DNA of 64,000 nucleotides. Source: Saccharospirillum sp043196875. GTDB taxonomy: Bacteria > Pseudomonadota > Gammaproteobacteria > Pseudomonadales > Natronospirillaceae. The translations under genes were made by a program, and so were the position numbers. The notes under the pieces are model-generated. The model was not told the DNA's origin and searched no databases. It saw only the letters and a program-made list of their open reading frames with translations. The stretch lies in the NCBI RefSeq assembly GCF_043196875.1, contig NZ_JBEBMX010000003.1, positions 124,001 through 188,000 on the forward strand. Reading direction: 5' to 3'. Shown here piece by piece: positions 44,062-53,565 of this stretch; the first letter of the stretch is position 1; the number at the start of each line of letters is the position of its first letter.

Positions 44062-45501
44062 TCAACGTTTCTTGCGATTAACTTTGTGGATGGCGATGTT
44101 GTCGACCGCCAGCGCCGCTTCGTGCACCGCTTCCGAATTGGTCGGGTGCGCGAAGCAGGTCAACTGCAGGTCTTCGGCACTGGACGCAAATTCCAGAGCA
44201 ATCACGCCCTGAGCGATCATTTCAGACGCTCCGGCGGCGAAGATGTGCATGCCCAATACCCGGTCAGTCTTGGCATCGGCAATGATCTTCACCTGGCCGT
44301 CAGTGGCGTTTTGCGCCATGGCACGACCGATAGCAGCCATCGGGAAGGCACCGACCTTATAGTCAACACCTTCGTTTTTCAGTTCTTCTTCGGTCTTACC
44401 CACCCAGGCAATTTCCGGATGAGTATAGATAACGTTCGGGATGGCGTCGTAGTTCATCTGAGCTTTATGGCCAGCGATGATTTCAGCGACCATCAAGCCT
44501 TCTTCAGAACCCTTGTGTGCCAGCATCGGACCGCGTACCACGTCACCGATGGCGTAAACGCCCGGTACGGTAGTGGCGCATTGATCGTCTACCTGAATGA
44601 AACCACGCTCATCCAGATCGACACCGCAGCCTTTATCCAGGCAGCCTTCGGTGTAAGGACGACGGCCAACCGCAACGATCAGCTTGTCGAAGGTTTCTTT
44701 CTGCTCGCCGTCTGCGGTTTCGAACGTCACTTCAACTTTGTTCTTCTTCACTTCAGAACCGGTTACACGGGCACCCAAACGGATGTCCAGACCTTCTTTC
44801 TTGGTGAAGTATTTCAGCGCATCTTTGGCGATGCCCTGGTCAGCGGCCGCCAGGAACTTATCCATGGCTTCGAGAATGACCACTTCAGAGCCCAGACGCT
44901 TCCAGACGGAGCCCAGTTCCAAACCAATCACACCGGCGCCGATGACACCCAGACGCTTGGGCACAGCATCAAATTCCAGCGCGCCTTCCGAATCAACAAT
45001 GATGTTATCCGTCAGCGGAGTTGGCGGAATCTCAACCGGTACCGAACCCGTTGCCAGGATGACGTTCTTGGCTTCGAGGGTTTCGGTTTTGCCGTCGTGT
45101 AAAGTCACTTCGACGACCTTGTTCGACTTGAGCATGCCCTTGCCTTCAAAGGCAGTCACACCGTTGCCTTTCAACAAACCGGCAACACCGCCAGTGAGTT
45201 GTTTAACGATGCCGGCTTTACGATCGATCATGCCTTTAACGTCGATCTTCAGTTCCTTCAGGGAAATACCATGAGTATCGAATTCATGCTTGGCCTGATG
45301 AAACTTTTCGGATGATTCCAGCAGTGCTTTAGACGGAATACAGCCAACGTTCAAGCAAGTACCGCCGTAGGACGGTTTGTCTTCTTTATCGAGCCACTTC
45401 TCGACGATGGCGGTTTTCAACCCCAGCTGACCCGCTTTAATAGCGGCCACATACCCACCCGGGCCAGAACCGATCACTACCACATCAAACTGTTGTGCCA
45501 T
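44062..45501 (-). CDS. lpdA: Dihydrolipoamide dehydrogenase (E3)
   Basis: A 479-residue flavoprotein that reoxidises lipoyl groups of the 2-oxoglutarate dehydrogenase complex. FAD motif VVIGSGPGGYVAAIKAGQLG is near the start, the redox disulfide is in GGTCLNVGCIPSKALL, a second Rossmann motif is VIGAGVIGLELGSVW, and the His-Glu dyad is HPTNSEAVHEA. It lies between sucB and sucC, the pseudomonad order, unlike E. coli where lpd is with aceEF. Confidence 0.97.
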   Translation of the reverse strand: MAQQFDVVVIGSGPGGYVAAIKAGQLGLKTAIVEKWLDKEDKPSYGGTCLNVGCIPSKALLESSEKFHQAKHEFDTHGISLKELKIDVKGMIDRKAGIVKQLTGGVAGLLKGNGVTAFEGKGMLKSNKVVEVTLHDGKTETLEAKNVILATGSVPVEIPPTPLTDNIIVDSEGALEFDAVPKRLGVIGAGVIGLELGSVWKRLGSEVVILEAMDKFLAAADQGIAKDALKYFTKKEGLDIRLGARVTGSEVKKNKVEVTFETADGEQKETFDKLIVAVGRRPYTEGCLDKGCGVDLDERGFIQVDDQCATTVPGVYAIGDVVRGPMLAHKGSEEGLMVAEIIAGHKAQMNYDAIPNVIYTHPEIAWVGKTEEELKNEGVDYKVGAFPMAAIGRAMAQNATDGQVKIIADAKTDRVLGMHIFAAGASEMIAQGVIALEFASSAEDLQLTCFAHPTNSEAVHEAALAVDNIAIHKVNRKKR

Positions 45502-45582
45502 CTGATTTCTACCTTTAACTATGAGTTCCGGGCCGCGCCGGCGACAGCGCCGGCTTCAACCCCAAATAATGTCGGTCCGCTG

Positions 45583-46866
45583 TTACAGTTCGAGCAGAAT
45601 GCGGGCCGGGTCTTCCAGCATGTCTTTGATGGCGACCAGGAACTGTACTGCTTCCTTGCCGTCGATCAATCGGTGATCGTAAGACAGCGCCAGATACATC
45701 ATCGGCAATACCTTCACTTCACCGTTCACCGCCATCGGACGCTCCTGGATCTTGTGCATACCCAGGATGGCCGTTTGTGGCGGGTTGAGGATAGGTGTGG
45801 ACAGCAGCGATCCAAACACACCACCGTTGGTGATGGTAAAAGTACCGCCCTGCATGTCTTCCAGGCCCAGCTTGCCTTCCTGAGCACGCTTGCCGAAATC
45901 ACGGATGGTGCTTTCCATGGTCGCCAGGCTCATCTGATCGGTATCGCGCAGTACCGGTACCACCAGGCCACGCTCACTGGATACCGCCACACCGATGTCG
46001 AAGTAGCCGTGGTAGACGATATCATCGCCATCAATAGAGGCGTTCACTTCAGGGAAGCGCTTCAGTGCTTCAGACGCAGCCTTGGTGAAGAAGGACATAA
46101 AGCCCAGACGCGTACCGTTGTGTGCCTTCTCGAAGGTGTCTTTATAGCGAGCCCGCAAATCCATGATCGGCTTCATGTTGACCTCGTTAAAGGTGGTCAA
46201 CATGGCAGTGCTGTTCTTAGCTTCGAGCAGACGTTCAGCAACACGCTTACGCAGACGCGTCATCGGCACCCGCTTCTCAGTGCGCTGACCCGCCGGGATA
46301 CCCGCACTGGCGGTCGCAGACTGACCTTGTGGGATCATGCCTGGCGTGCTTTCTGCCGGAGCGTTGCTGGATTTGCTGCCTGAGCCAGCATTCACCACAT
46401 CTTCTTTGGTGATACGGCCGCCCTTACCGGTGCCGGAAATATCAGCAGCGGTCAGACCTTTTTCATCAGCCAGCTTACGCGCCGCCGGGCTCATGGCCGC
46501 ATCCGGATCACCACCGCCCTGCTCAGATGACGATTGAGCTGACTCGGATTTTTCTGTTTTCTCTTCTTTCTTTTCGCTGGCTGTATCGTCTGACTTGGCT
46601 GAATCGTCGCCGCTGCTGCTGCCGGTCGCACCTTCTTCGAAGATGCCGATCACTTCCTGGCTCTCAACGGTTTCATCGACGTCTTTGATGATTTCCTTGA
46701 TAACACCATCAGCCGGAGCCACGACTTCCAACACGACCTTGTCGGTTTCAATATCAACGATTAACTCATCGCGGGCGCAGGCTTCGCCGGGCTTTTTGTG
46801 CCAGGTGGCAATCGTGCCGTCAGCGACGGACTCTGGAAATTGTGGAGCTTTAATATCTGTGGCCAT
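45583..46866 (-). CDS. sucB: Dihydrolipoyl succinyltransferase (E2)
   Basis: A 427-residue E2 core of the 2-oxoglutarate dehydrogenase complex. The lipoyl domain (1 to about 75) has the modified Lys in DIETDKVVLEV. A Ser/Glu/Lys-rich linker (about 80-120) is followed by the E3-binding domain (SPAARKLADEKGL). The acetyltransferase-type catalytic domain ends with SYDHRLIDGKEAVQFL, holding the catalytic His and Asp. It lies 30 bp after sucA. Confidence 0.97.
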   Translation of the reverse strand: MATDIKAPQFPESVADGTIATWHKKPGEACARDELIVDIETDKVVLEVVAPADGVIKEIIKDVDETVESQEVIGIFEEGATGSSSGDDSAKSDDTASEKKEEKTEKSESAQSSSEQGGGDPDAAMSPAARKLADEKGLTAADISGTGKGGRITKEDVVNAGSGSKSSNAPAESTPGMIPQGQSATASAGIPAGQRTEKRVPMTRLRKRVAERLLEAKNSTAMLTTFNEVNMKPIMDLRARYKDTFEKAHNGTRLGFMSFFTKAASEALKRFPEVNASIDGDDIVYHGYFDIGVAVSSERGLVVPVLRDTDQMSLATMESTIRDFGKRAQEGKLGLEDMQGGTFTITNGGVFGSLLSTPILNPPQTAILGMHKIQERPMAVNGEVKVLPMMYLALSYDHRLIDGKEAVQFLVAIKDMLEDPARILLEL

Positions 46867-46896
46867 CTGTACGGATCCTTAGTCGTAGAGCGTCGA

Positions 46897-49740
46897 TCAC
46901 TGAGCAAGCAAAATTGCTTCGTTAAGGAATTTTTCAAGTTGTTCAAGGTGCAGCGCCATATAACCGGCCGCCGGTGACGCCGAAGCATCACGACCGGCAT
47001 ACGTCAGGTACAGGTCAGAATTGACCCGCTGCAGTACCTTGCGCATATGGTGCTGACTGGAATACCAAGCGCCCTGGTTCATCGGTTCTTCCTGACACCA
47101 GACCACGTCTTTGAGGTTCTTGTAACCTGACAGTGTCTCGTACAGCCGCTCTTCCGGGAACGGATACAGCTGCTCGATACGGACAATGGCTACATTCTTA
47201 ACCCCTTCGCTCTGGCGTTTTTCGATCAGATCGTAGTAGACCTTGCCGGAACACAGCACGACGCGCTCGACCTGTTTCGGATCGATATCGCTGTTGGTTT
47301 CATCAATCACCGTCTGGAAGCTGCCGTTAGCCAGCTCTTCCAGGCTGGAGGTCGCATCTTTATGACGCAGCAGGCTCTTCGGTGACATCACCACCAGCGG
47401 CTTGCGCAGGTTACGACGCACCTGGCGACGCAGCATGTGATACACCTGCGCTGGTGTAGTCGGCATGCACACTTGGATGTTCTGCTCGGCGCACAGCTGC
47501 AGGAAACGCTCCAGGCGCGCTGAGGAGTGCTCGGGGCCCTGGCCTTCGTAACCATGTGGCAGCAGCATCACCAGACCGCAGAGACGACCCCATTTGTGCT
47601 CGCCAGAGGTGATGAACTGGTCGATCACCACCTGGGCGCCGTTGGCGAAATCACCAAACTGCGCTTCCCAGATCACCAAAGCATTCGGCGTGGTGGTTGA
47701 ATAGCCATACTCGAAGGCAACCACCGCTTCCTCGGACAGGAAGGAGTCGTACACCTCAAAGGTCGGCTGGTTCTCTTCCAGATGCGCCAGCGGCGTATAG
47801 GTGCTGCCATCCTTCTGGTTATGCAAAACCGCATGGCGGTGACCGAAGGTGCCGCGACCGGAGTCCTGACCGGTCATACGCACCGGGTGGCCTTCTTTGA
47901 TCAGCGTCGCATAGGCCAGCAACTCCGCCATACCCCAGTTCAGCGGCATGGCACCTTTAGCCATTTTTTCGCGGTCGGAAATCACCTTGCCAACCTGACG
48001 CTGCAAGGGGAAACCTTCTGGCATCTGGTTAATTTCGTCGGCCAGCGCTTGCAGCTCTTTCAGCGGCCAACTGGTGTCATACTCATCCACCACGGGCTGA
48101 TTCAGGTAAGGCGTCCAGTCAACGAACAGCGACTTGTTCGGCTCCTTGACCAGCGACTTCACCACGTGCTCGCCTTTATCCAGCAGGTCGCGATATTCGT
48201 CGGCCATCGCTTTGACTTTGTCCTGACTGACTACGTTCTGCTCAACCAGCTGATTGGCATACAATTCCAGCGTGCTCTTACGGGCACGAATGGCCTGATA
48301 CATCAGCGGTTGGGTCATCGCCGGTTCATCAGCTTCGTTATGACCACGACGGCGATAGCAAACCAGATCAATCACCACATCGCGCTTAAACTGCTGACGA
48401 TAATCAACCGCCAGCTGGGTCACGAAGATCACCGCTTCAGGATCGTCGCCATTTACATGGAAGATCGGCGCCTGAACCATCTTGGCAATATCAGTGCAGT
48501 ACTCGGTAGAGCGTGCATCGATGCGTTTGGAGGTGGTAAAGCCAACCTGGTTATTGATGATGATGTGGATCGTACCGCCCGTCGTGAAAGCGCGCGTTTG
48601 CGACGCCTGGAAGGTCTCCATCACCACGCCCTGGCCGGCAAAAGCCGCATCGCCATGAATATTGACGGGCACAACTTGGTTGCCCTCGTGATCGCCACGG
48701 CGATCCTGACGAGCGCGCACAGAACCGACAACCACCGGCGAAGCAATTTCCAGGTGCGAGGGGTTAAACGCCAACGCCAGGTGAACTTCACCGCCAGAGG
48801 TCATCACATTGGATGAGAAACCCTGGTGGTATTTAACGTCACCAGAGCCCTGATCCAGGAAGGATTTACCTTCGAATTCCTGGAACAGATCGGCCGGATT
48901 TTTACCGAGAATATTGACCAGCATGTTCAGACGGCCGCGGTGGGCCATGCCGATTACCAGTTCTTTGGCACCGTAGGAACCGCTGCGCTGAATCAGTTCG
49001 TTCATCAGCGGAATCAGGGATTCGCCACCTTCCAGACCGAAGCGCTTGGTACCCGGATATTTGGAGCCGAGGAATTTTTCCAGACCTTCGGCGGCGGTCA
49101 GACGCTCAAGAATGCTCTGACGCGCTTCGTCGGAATAATCCGGACGCGAACGCACCGATTCCATGCGCTGCTCAACCCAGCGACGTTCGGCGGTGTTCAC
49201 GATATGGGTAAATTCTGCGCCGATGGAAGAGCAATAGGTTTGCTCCAAAGCGGCAACGATTTCTTTCAGCGGGGCTTCGCTCTTGCCAATGTAGATGTTG
49301 CCACACTGGAAGACTGTGTCTTCATCGGCCTGGGTCAGACCGTGGTATTGCATGTCCAGATCGGGGACCGGATCGCGTTCTGTCAGACCAAGTGGATCAA
49401 GCTGCGCTTTTTGATGGCCGCGAAAACGATAGGCAGTGACCAACTGATGAACACGCACCTGTTTGCGCTCGTGTTCGCTGACGATACTCGGCGCCAACGT
49501 ATCGGAGGCTACCTTGGGAGATTTGGCAAGCAGCAGAAAATGATCTCGGACCGGCGCGTGCGGGGTGTCGGTCGTCACCTGATCATTAATGTTGGGAAGC
49601 TTGTCGAAGACCGCACGCCACTGTTCGGGAACGGAATTAGGATCAGCCAGATAGGCTTCGTACATCTCGTCAAGGTAGGTTTGGTTGCCGCCCGAAAGAT
49701 GGGACGTCGACCAAAGTTCCTCCATGGTGCCGTTTTGCAT
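46897..49740 (-). CDS. sucA: 2-oxoglutarate dehydrogenase E1
   Basis: A 947-residue thiamin-diphosphate enzyme. The N-terminal E2-binding segment includes YLDEMYEAYLADPNSVPEQW. Further landmarks are GMAHRGRLNMLVNILGK, GDAAFAGQGVVMET in the ThDP region, IWEAQFGDFANGAQV and a C-terminal GRDASASPAAGYMALHLEQ. Full length for the family. A hairpin lies between it and sdhB, so it may be partly transcribed from its own promoter. Confidence 0.98.
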   Translation of the reverse strand: MQNGTMEELWSTSHLSGGNQTYLDEMYEAYLADPNSVPEQWRAVFDKLPNINDQVTTDTPHAPVRDHFLLLAKSPKVASDTLAPSIVSEHERKQVRVHQLVTAYRFRGHQKAQLDPLGLTERDPVPDLDMQYHGLTQADEDTVFQCGNIYIGKSEAPLKEIVAALEQTYCSSIGAEFTHIVNTAERRWVEQRMESVRSRPDYSDEARQSILERLTAAEGLEKFLGSKYPGTKRFGLEGGESLIPLMNELIQRSGSYGAKELVIGMAHRGRLNMLVNILGKNPADLFQEFEGKSFLDQGSGDVKYHQGFSSNVMTSGGEVHLALAFNPSHLEIASPVVVGSVRARQDRRGDHEGNQVVPVNIHGDAAFAGQGVVMETFQASQTRAFTTGGTIHIIINNQVGFTTSKRIDARSTEYCTDIAKMVQAPIFHVNGDDPEAVIFVTQLAVDYRQQFKRDVVIDLVCYRRRGHNEADEPAMTQPLMYQAIRARKSTLELYANQLVEQNVVSQDKVKAMADEYRDLLDKGEHVVKSLVKEPNKSLFVDWTPYLNQPVVDEYDTSWPLKELQALADEINQMPEGFPLQRQVGKVISDREKMAKGAMPLNWGMAELLAYATLIKEGHPVRMTGQDSGRGTFGHRHAVLHNQKDGSTYTPLAHLEENQPTFEVYDSFLSEEAVVAFEYGYSTTTPNALVIWEAQFGDFANGAQVVIDQFITSGEHKWGRLCGLVMLLPHGYEGQGPEHSSARLERFLQLCAEQNIQVCMPTTPAQVYHMLRRQVRRNLRKPLVVMSPKSLLRHKDATSSLEELANGSFQTVIDETNSDIDPKQVERVVLCSGKVYYDLIEKRQSEGVKNVAIVRIEQLYPFPEERLYETLSGYKNLKDVVWCQEEPMNQGAWYSSQHHMRKVLQRVNSDLYLTYAGRDASASPAAGYMALHLEQLEKFLNEAILLAQ

Positions 49741-49858
49741 TGCTTGAACCCTGTTTGTTCAAAACCGCGGAAGAAATCATGATGCCCGCAGGCACCATCT
49801 CGAATTGTGCACTCTCTGTTCAGAAATCCCCAACAACATCACAGGCTGGGGTCGAACA

Positions 49859-49881
49859 AAACCCCGGGCGGGCCGGGGTTT
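49859..49881 (-). terminator. Hairpin between sdhB and sucA
   Basis: AAACCCCGG (49859-49867) and CCGGGGTTT (49873-49881) with a five-base loop. On the minus strand it is followed by TTTTGTTC, a short U tract. It probably attenuates rather than fully ends sdh transcription before sucA. Confidence 0.6.
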
Positions 49882-49910
49882 CTGACCGCGAGAGACGCGG
49901 TTGTTCGTGT

Positions 49911-50618
49911 TTAGGTGGCGTTCGCCAACAGCATAGACCGAATGTGGCCAATTGCCCGCGTCGGGTTCAGCCCTTTGGGGCAGACACTGACACAGTTCAT
50001 GATGCCACGGCAACGGAACACACTGAACGGATCGTCCAGATCGGCGAGGCGTTCAGCCGTGGCGGTATCGCGGCTGTCCGCCAGGAAACGGTATGCCTGT
50101 AGCAAACCGGCCGGGCCAACGAACTTGTCCGGGTTCCACCAGAACGACGGGCAGGAAGTCGAGCAGCAGGCGCACAGAATGCACTCATACAGACCATCCA
50201 GCTTGTCGCGGTCTTCGGGGCTTTGCAGACGTTCGATCGCCGGCGCCGGCTGATCGTTGATCAGGTACGGCTTGATCTTCTCGTACTGCTTGTAGAAAAC
50301 GCCCATGTCGACGACCAGGTCGCGAATCACCGGCAGCCCCGGCAGCGGACGAATAACCAGCTTGTCACGGCCACCTTTCACGTCCGACAGGTGAGTAATG
50401 CAACCGAGGCCGTTCTTACCATTGATGTTCAGACCGTCCGAACCGCAAACGCCTTCGCGGCAGGAACGACGGTAAGAGACAGTGGTGTCCTGTTCCTTAA
50501 CCAGGTTCAGAACGTCGAGGACCATCAGGTCCTTGCCTTCCGGAATCTCAACCTCGTAGTCCTGCATATAGGGCTTCTTGTCGGTTTCCGGATTGTAACG
50601 ATAGATACTGACTTTCAT
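49911..50618 (-). CDS. sdhB: Succinate dehydrogenase iron-sulfur subunit
   Basis: A 235-residue subunit carrying three clusters. The 2Fe-2S ligands are in CREGVCGSDGLNING with a further Cys. The 4Fe-4S motif is CILCACCSTSCP, and the 3Fe-4S motif is CRGIMNCVSVCPKGLNPTRA. It transfers electrons from SdhA to quinone at the inner membrane. It lies 23 bp after sdhA. Confidence 0.98.
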   Translation of the reverse strand: MKVSIYRYNPETDKKPYMQDYEVEIPEGKDLMVLDVLNLVKEQDTTVSYRRSCREGVCGSDGLNINGKNGLGCITHLSDVKGGRDKLVIRPLPGLPVIRDLVVDMGVFYKQYEKIKPYLINDQPAPAIERLQSPEDRDKLDGLYECILCACCSTSCPSFWWNPDKFVGPAGLLQAYRFLADSRDTATAERLADLDDPFSVFRCRGIMNCVSVCPKGLNPTRAIGHIRSMLLANAT

Positions 50619-50641
50619 AGCGTGCTCCGAAAAGGCAACCG

Positions 50642-52414
50642 TTAGTAGGTGCGGACCTTGGGTTGGAAGGTGTCGACCGTCTTCGGCGAGAAGTTAACCG
50701 CGCGCTTGGCGATGGACTTATCCCCCGGCTTGAAGATGGAATGGCACAACCAGTTCTCATCATCACGATCCTGATAGTCTTCACGAGCGTGAGCGCCGCG
50801 GCTTTCAGTGCGTTGTTCAGCAGCAACAGCCGTCGCTTCAGCCACTTCCAGCAGGTTCGCCAGTTCCAGCGCCTCGATGCGGGCGGTGTTGAACGCCTTA
50901 CTCTTGTCGTCGAGCTTAATCTTGCCAACGCGCTCGCGAATTTCCGCCAGCTTCTTCAGACCTTCAGCCATGCTCTTACCTTCGCGGAATACGCCGAAGT
51001 GCAACTGCATGGTGTTTTGCAGATCTTTCTTCACGGCAGCAACACTTTCGCCTTCGGTGGTATTTTCCAGAGCATTCAGTCGCGTCATGGCACGATCAAT
51101 GTCTTCGGCGGTCGCCGCATCGGACTCATAACCTTCGCGGATGGTTTTCTCGATCTGCATACCCGCAGCACGACCGAAGACCACCAAATCGAGCAGCGAG
51201 TTGCCGCCCAGACGGTTGGCACCGTGTACTGAGACACAGGCCGCTTCGCCACAGGCGTACAGGCCATCGATGACTTTATCGTTGCCGTCTTCGTCCATCA
51301 TCAGCGCTTGACCACCGATATTGGTGGGGATACCACCCATCATATAGTGGCAGGTCGGCACCACCGGAATCGGCTCTTTGGCCGGATCGACGTGGGCAAA
51401 AGTCTTGGACAGTTCAACAATACCCGGCAAACGGCTGTGCAACAGTTCTTCGCCCAGGTGATCCAGCTTCAGGTAAACGTGATCGCCCTCTTCGCCGCCG
51501 CCGCGACCTTCGAGGATTTCCAGCACCATGGAACGGGCAACCACATCGCGGCCGGCCAGGTCTTTGGCGTTGGGGGCGTAACGCTCCATAAAGCGCTCGC
51601 CGTCTTTGTTGATCAGATAGCCACCTTCACCACGGCAACCTTCGGTTACCAGCGTACCGGCGCCGTAGATGCCGGTCGGATGGAACTGCCACATTTCCAT
51701 GTCCTGAACATGGAAGCCAGCGCGCAACGCCATACCGATACCGTCGCCGGTATTGATCAGAGCGTTGGTAGTAGAGGCATAAATACGACCCGCGCCGCCG
51801 GTGGCCAGGACCGTCGCTTTAGATTGGATATGCACCACATCGCCAGTTTCAATTTCGATGGCGACGACGCCAGTGACGGCACCTTTAGAGTTGGTAACCA
51901 GATCGACGGCATACCATTCATTAAGGAAAGACGTACCGGCTTTCAGGTTGCCCTGATACAGAGTATGCAACAGCGCATGACCGGTACGGTCAGCGGCGGC
52001 ACAGGTACGAGCGGCCTGAGTGGGGTTATCCGGGCCTTTAGACTGGCCACCGAACGGACGCTGATAGATGCGACCATTTTCGAAGCGTGAGAACGGCAAA
52101 CCCATATGGTCCAGTTCAAACACCGCTTCCGGACCTACTGAACACATGTACTCGATCGCGTCCTGGTCACCGATATAGTCGGAGCCTTTGACGGTGTCGT
52201 ACATGTGCCAGCGCCAATCATCATCTGGATCCGCGCTGGCAATGGCACAGGTAATACCGCCCTGAGCGGATACGGTGTGAGAGCGGGTCGGAAACACCTT
52301 GGACACCACGGCGGTATTCAGGCCAGACTCGGCCAATTGCAATGCAGCCCGCAGGCCGCTGCCGCCACCACCGATCACGATGGCGTCGTAACTCATAGTC
52401 TTGATATTAGCCAT
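50642..52414 (-). CDS. sdhA: Succinate dehydrogenase flavoprotein subunit
   Basis: A 590-residue subunit oxidising succinate to fumarate. The FAD-binding GGGGSGLRAALQLAESG is near the N-terminus, with the covalent-FAD His in RSHTVSAQGG. HGANRLGGNSLLDLVVFGRA and the C-terminal ARGAH-type helix region are present. It is three bases after sdhD, so tightly coupled. Confidence 0.98.
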   Translation of the reverse strand: MANIKTMSYDAIVIGGGGSGLRAALQLAESGLNTAVVSKVFPTRSHTVSAQGGITCAIASADPDDDWRWHMYDTVKGSDYIGDQDAIEYMCSVGPEAVFELDHMGLPFSRFENGRIYQRPFGGQSKGPDNPTQAARTCAAADRTGHALLHTLYQGNLKAGTSFLNEWYAVDLVTNSKGAVTGVVAIEIETGDVVHIQSKATVLATGGAGRIYASTTNALINTGDGIGMALRAGFHVQDMEMWQFHPTGIYGAGTLVTEGCRGEGGYLINKDGERFMERYAPNAKDLAGRDVVARSMVLEILEGRGGGEEGDHVYLKLDHLGEELLHSRLPGIVELSKTFAHVDPAKEPIPVVPTCHYMMGGIPTNIGGQALMMDEDGNDKVIDGLYACGEAACVSVHGANRLGGNSLLDLVVFGRAAGMQIEKTIREGYESDAATAEDIDRAMTRLNALENTTEGESVAAVKKDLQNTMQLHFGVFREGKSMAEGLKKLAEIRERVGKIKLDDKSKAFNTARIEALELANLLEVAEATAVAAEQRTESRGAHAREDYQDRDDENWLCHSIFKPGDKSIAKRAVNFSPKTVDTFQPKVRTY

Positions 52415-52417
52415 ACC

Positions 52418-52771
52418 TTATACACCCCACACAGCGGATACGCCGGCGACCAGATAGACAAAGGCGGTCACCGCGATCACAAACAACACGATAAAACGAA
52501 CCCAGGCGTTTTTCAGATAGTCTGTCGCAACGGTCCACATACCCACCCAGATATGACCAACCAGCGCCAGCAAGGTGATCAGAGTGTAGATTTTGACCCA
52601 GAACTGAGAGAACAGATTACGCCACTCGGCATAGCCGAGATCAGGATTAGCGATAAAAACGCCCAGGACAAAGAGGGTGTAGGTAGCCAAAAGTACTGCG
52701 GAGATCCGCTGAATCATCCAGTCCGCCAGGCCGCTGCGAGACAGGTTCGTGATGCTTCTTACCATACCCAA
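52418..52771 (-). CDS. sdhD: Succinate dehydrogenase membrane anchor SdhD
   Basis: A 117-residue hydrophobic subunit with three membrane helices (about 21-42, 55-75, 91-112) that binds haem b and quinone together with SdhC. The HIWVGMWTVATDYLK segment holds the haem-ligand-type His. It overlaps the sdhC end by 13 bases. An alternative ATG two codons downstream is possible. Confidence 0.95.
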   Translation of the reverse strand: MGMVRSITNLSRSGLADWMIQRISAVLLATYTLFVLGVFIANPDLGYAEWRNLFSQFWVKIYTLITLLALVGHIWVGMWTVATDYLKNAWVRFIVLFVIAVTAFVYLVAGVSAVWGV

Positions 52772-53133
52772 ATCCCCATCAGTACGATGCCAACGACAGC
52801 CAGAACCAGAGCGATACGAGAAGCCCAGGTGCCACCATTCAATGTTTCAGCGTAGCCGGCATCCATAATCAGATGCTTGATGCCTGCAATAAAGTGATAC
52901 ACCACCAAAGAAAGAATGCCCCAGGTGATCAATTTGGCCAGCGGATGTGTCAGGACGGCAGCGACCTGATCAAACCCCTGACGGGATTCCAGGCTCAGAC
53001 CCAGCGCCCAGACCAGAAAACCAACGGCGAAAAACAGGCCGACACCTGTTACACGGTGGATGATCGACGCGATGGCAGTGACAGGGAATCGTATCGTCCC
53101 TAAGTCAAGGTTCTTTGGTCGGTGATTGTTCAC
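52759..53133 (-). CDS. sdhC: Succinate dehydrogenase cytochrome b556 subunit SdhC
   Basis: A 124-residue, three-helix subunit. The signature RPKNLDLGTIRFPVTAIASI and HRVTGVGLF precede helix 1, and YHFIAGIKHLIMD carries the haem-ligand His. The start is GTG at 53133. It is the first gene of the sdhCDAB-sucAB-lpdA-sucCD cluster, with a sigma-70 promoter about 108 bp upstream. Confidence 0.96.
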   Translation of the reverse strand: MNNHRPKNLDLGTIRFPVTAIASIIHRVTGVGLFFAVGFLVWALGLSLESRQGFDQVAAVLTHPLAKLITWGILSLVVYHFIAGIKHLIMDAGYAETLNGGTWASRIALVLAVVGIVLMGIWVW

Positions 53134-53240
53134 GGCAGTTCACTCTTATTGATGTGCAAGCCCTTTGGGGGCGGCTGGAACGGTCAAACCAACTACCAAG
53201 CACGGTTAAGGCAATTGGCCCGACCCCGAAATGCGCCGGA

Positions 53241-53269
53241 ATTATAGTGACCGATTCCGACAATTACAA
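53241..53269 (-). promoter_or_regulatory. Sigma-70 promoter of sdhC
   Basis: On the minus strand TTGTAA (53264-53269), 17 bp, then a perfect TATAAT (53241-53246). The GTG of sdhC is about 108 bp downstream. Confidence 0.7.
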
Positions 53270-53382
53270 ATGGATACAGGTCGGGAACGCAGTGTTTACG
53301 GGGGCCTCATAGGGTTCCACTATTGTATTCATCGATTTTCACTTGCCATTGATACTTTTGGTTTAGACCAACTTCGGTCAAA

Positions 53383-53410
53383 TTGACAAACGATCGCAAC
53401 TCTCTATAGT
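53383..53410 (+). promoter_or_regulatory. Sigma-70 promoter of gltA
   Basis: A perfect TTGACA (53383-53388), 16 bp, and TATAGT (53405-53410). The gltA ATG lies about 155 bp downstream. Confidence 0.75.
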
Positions 53411-53565
53411 TGTGCGCGATTTCGCACCCTGCGTCATAACTCTATCAAGATAGATGCAAGACAGCGCTTTTCCTGCTACAAGCGCGACCGTCTGAGGTGC
53501 ACCGTTTCACCCCTTTTGCGTCACCCTTTCCGACGCTTAACCCCGGCTTTACAGAGGAGGCCCTC

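Larger units (their letters stand above)
53134..53565. other. Divergent control region between sdhC and gltA
   Basis: A 432-bp spacer with two back-to-back promoters listed separately. The predicted gltA 5' UTR is about 150 nt and contains a small CTATC/GATAG hairpin (53441-53452) and the strong SD AGAGGAGG. I see no clear CRP, ArcA or Fur site by eye. Confidence 0.6.

Noticed and set aside
47782..49782. Two long plus-strand open frames
   Set aside because: Antisense to sucA; compositional shadows.
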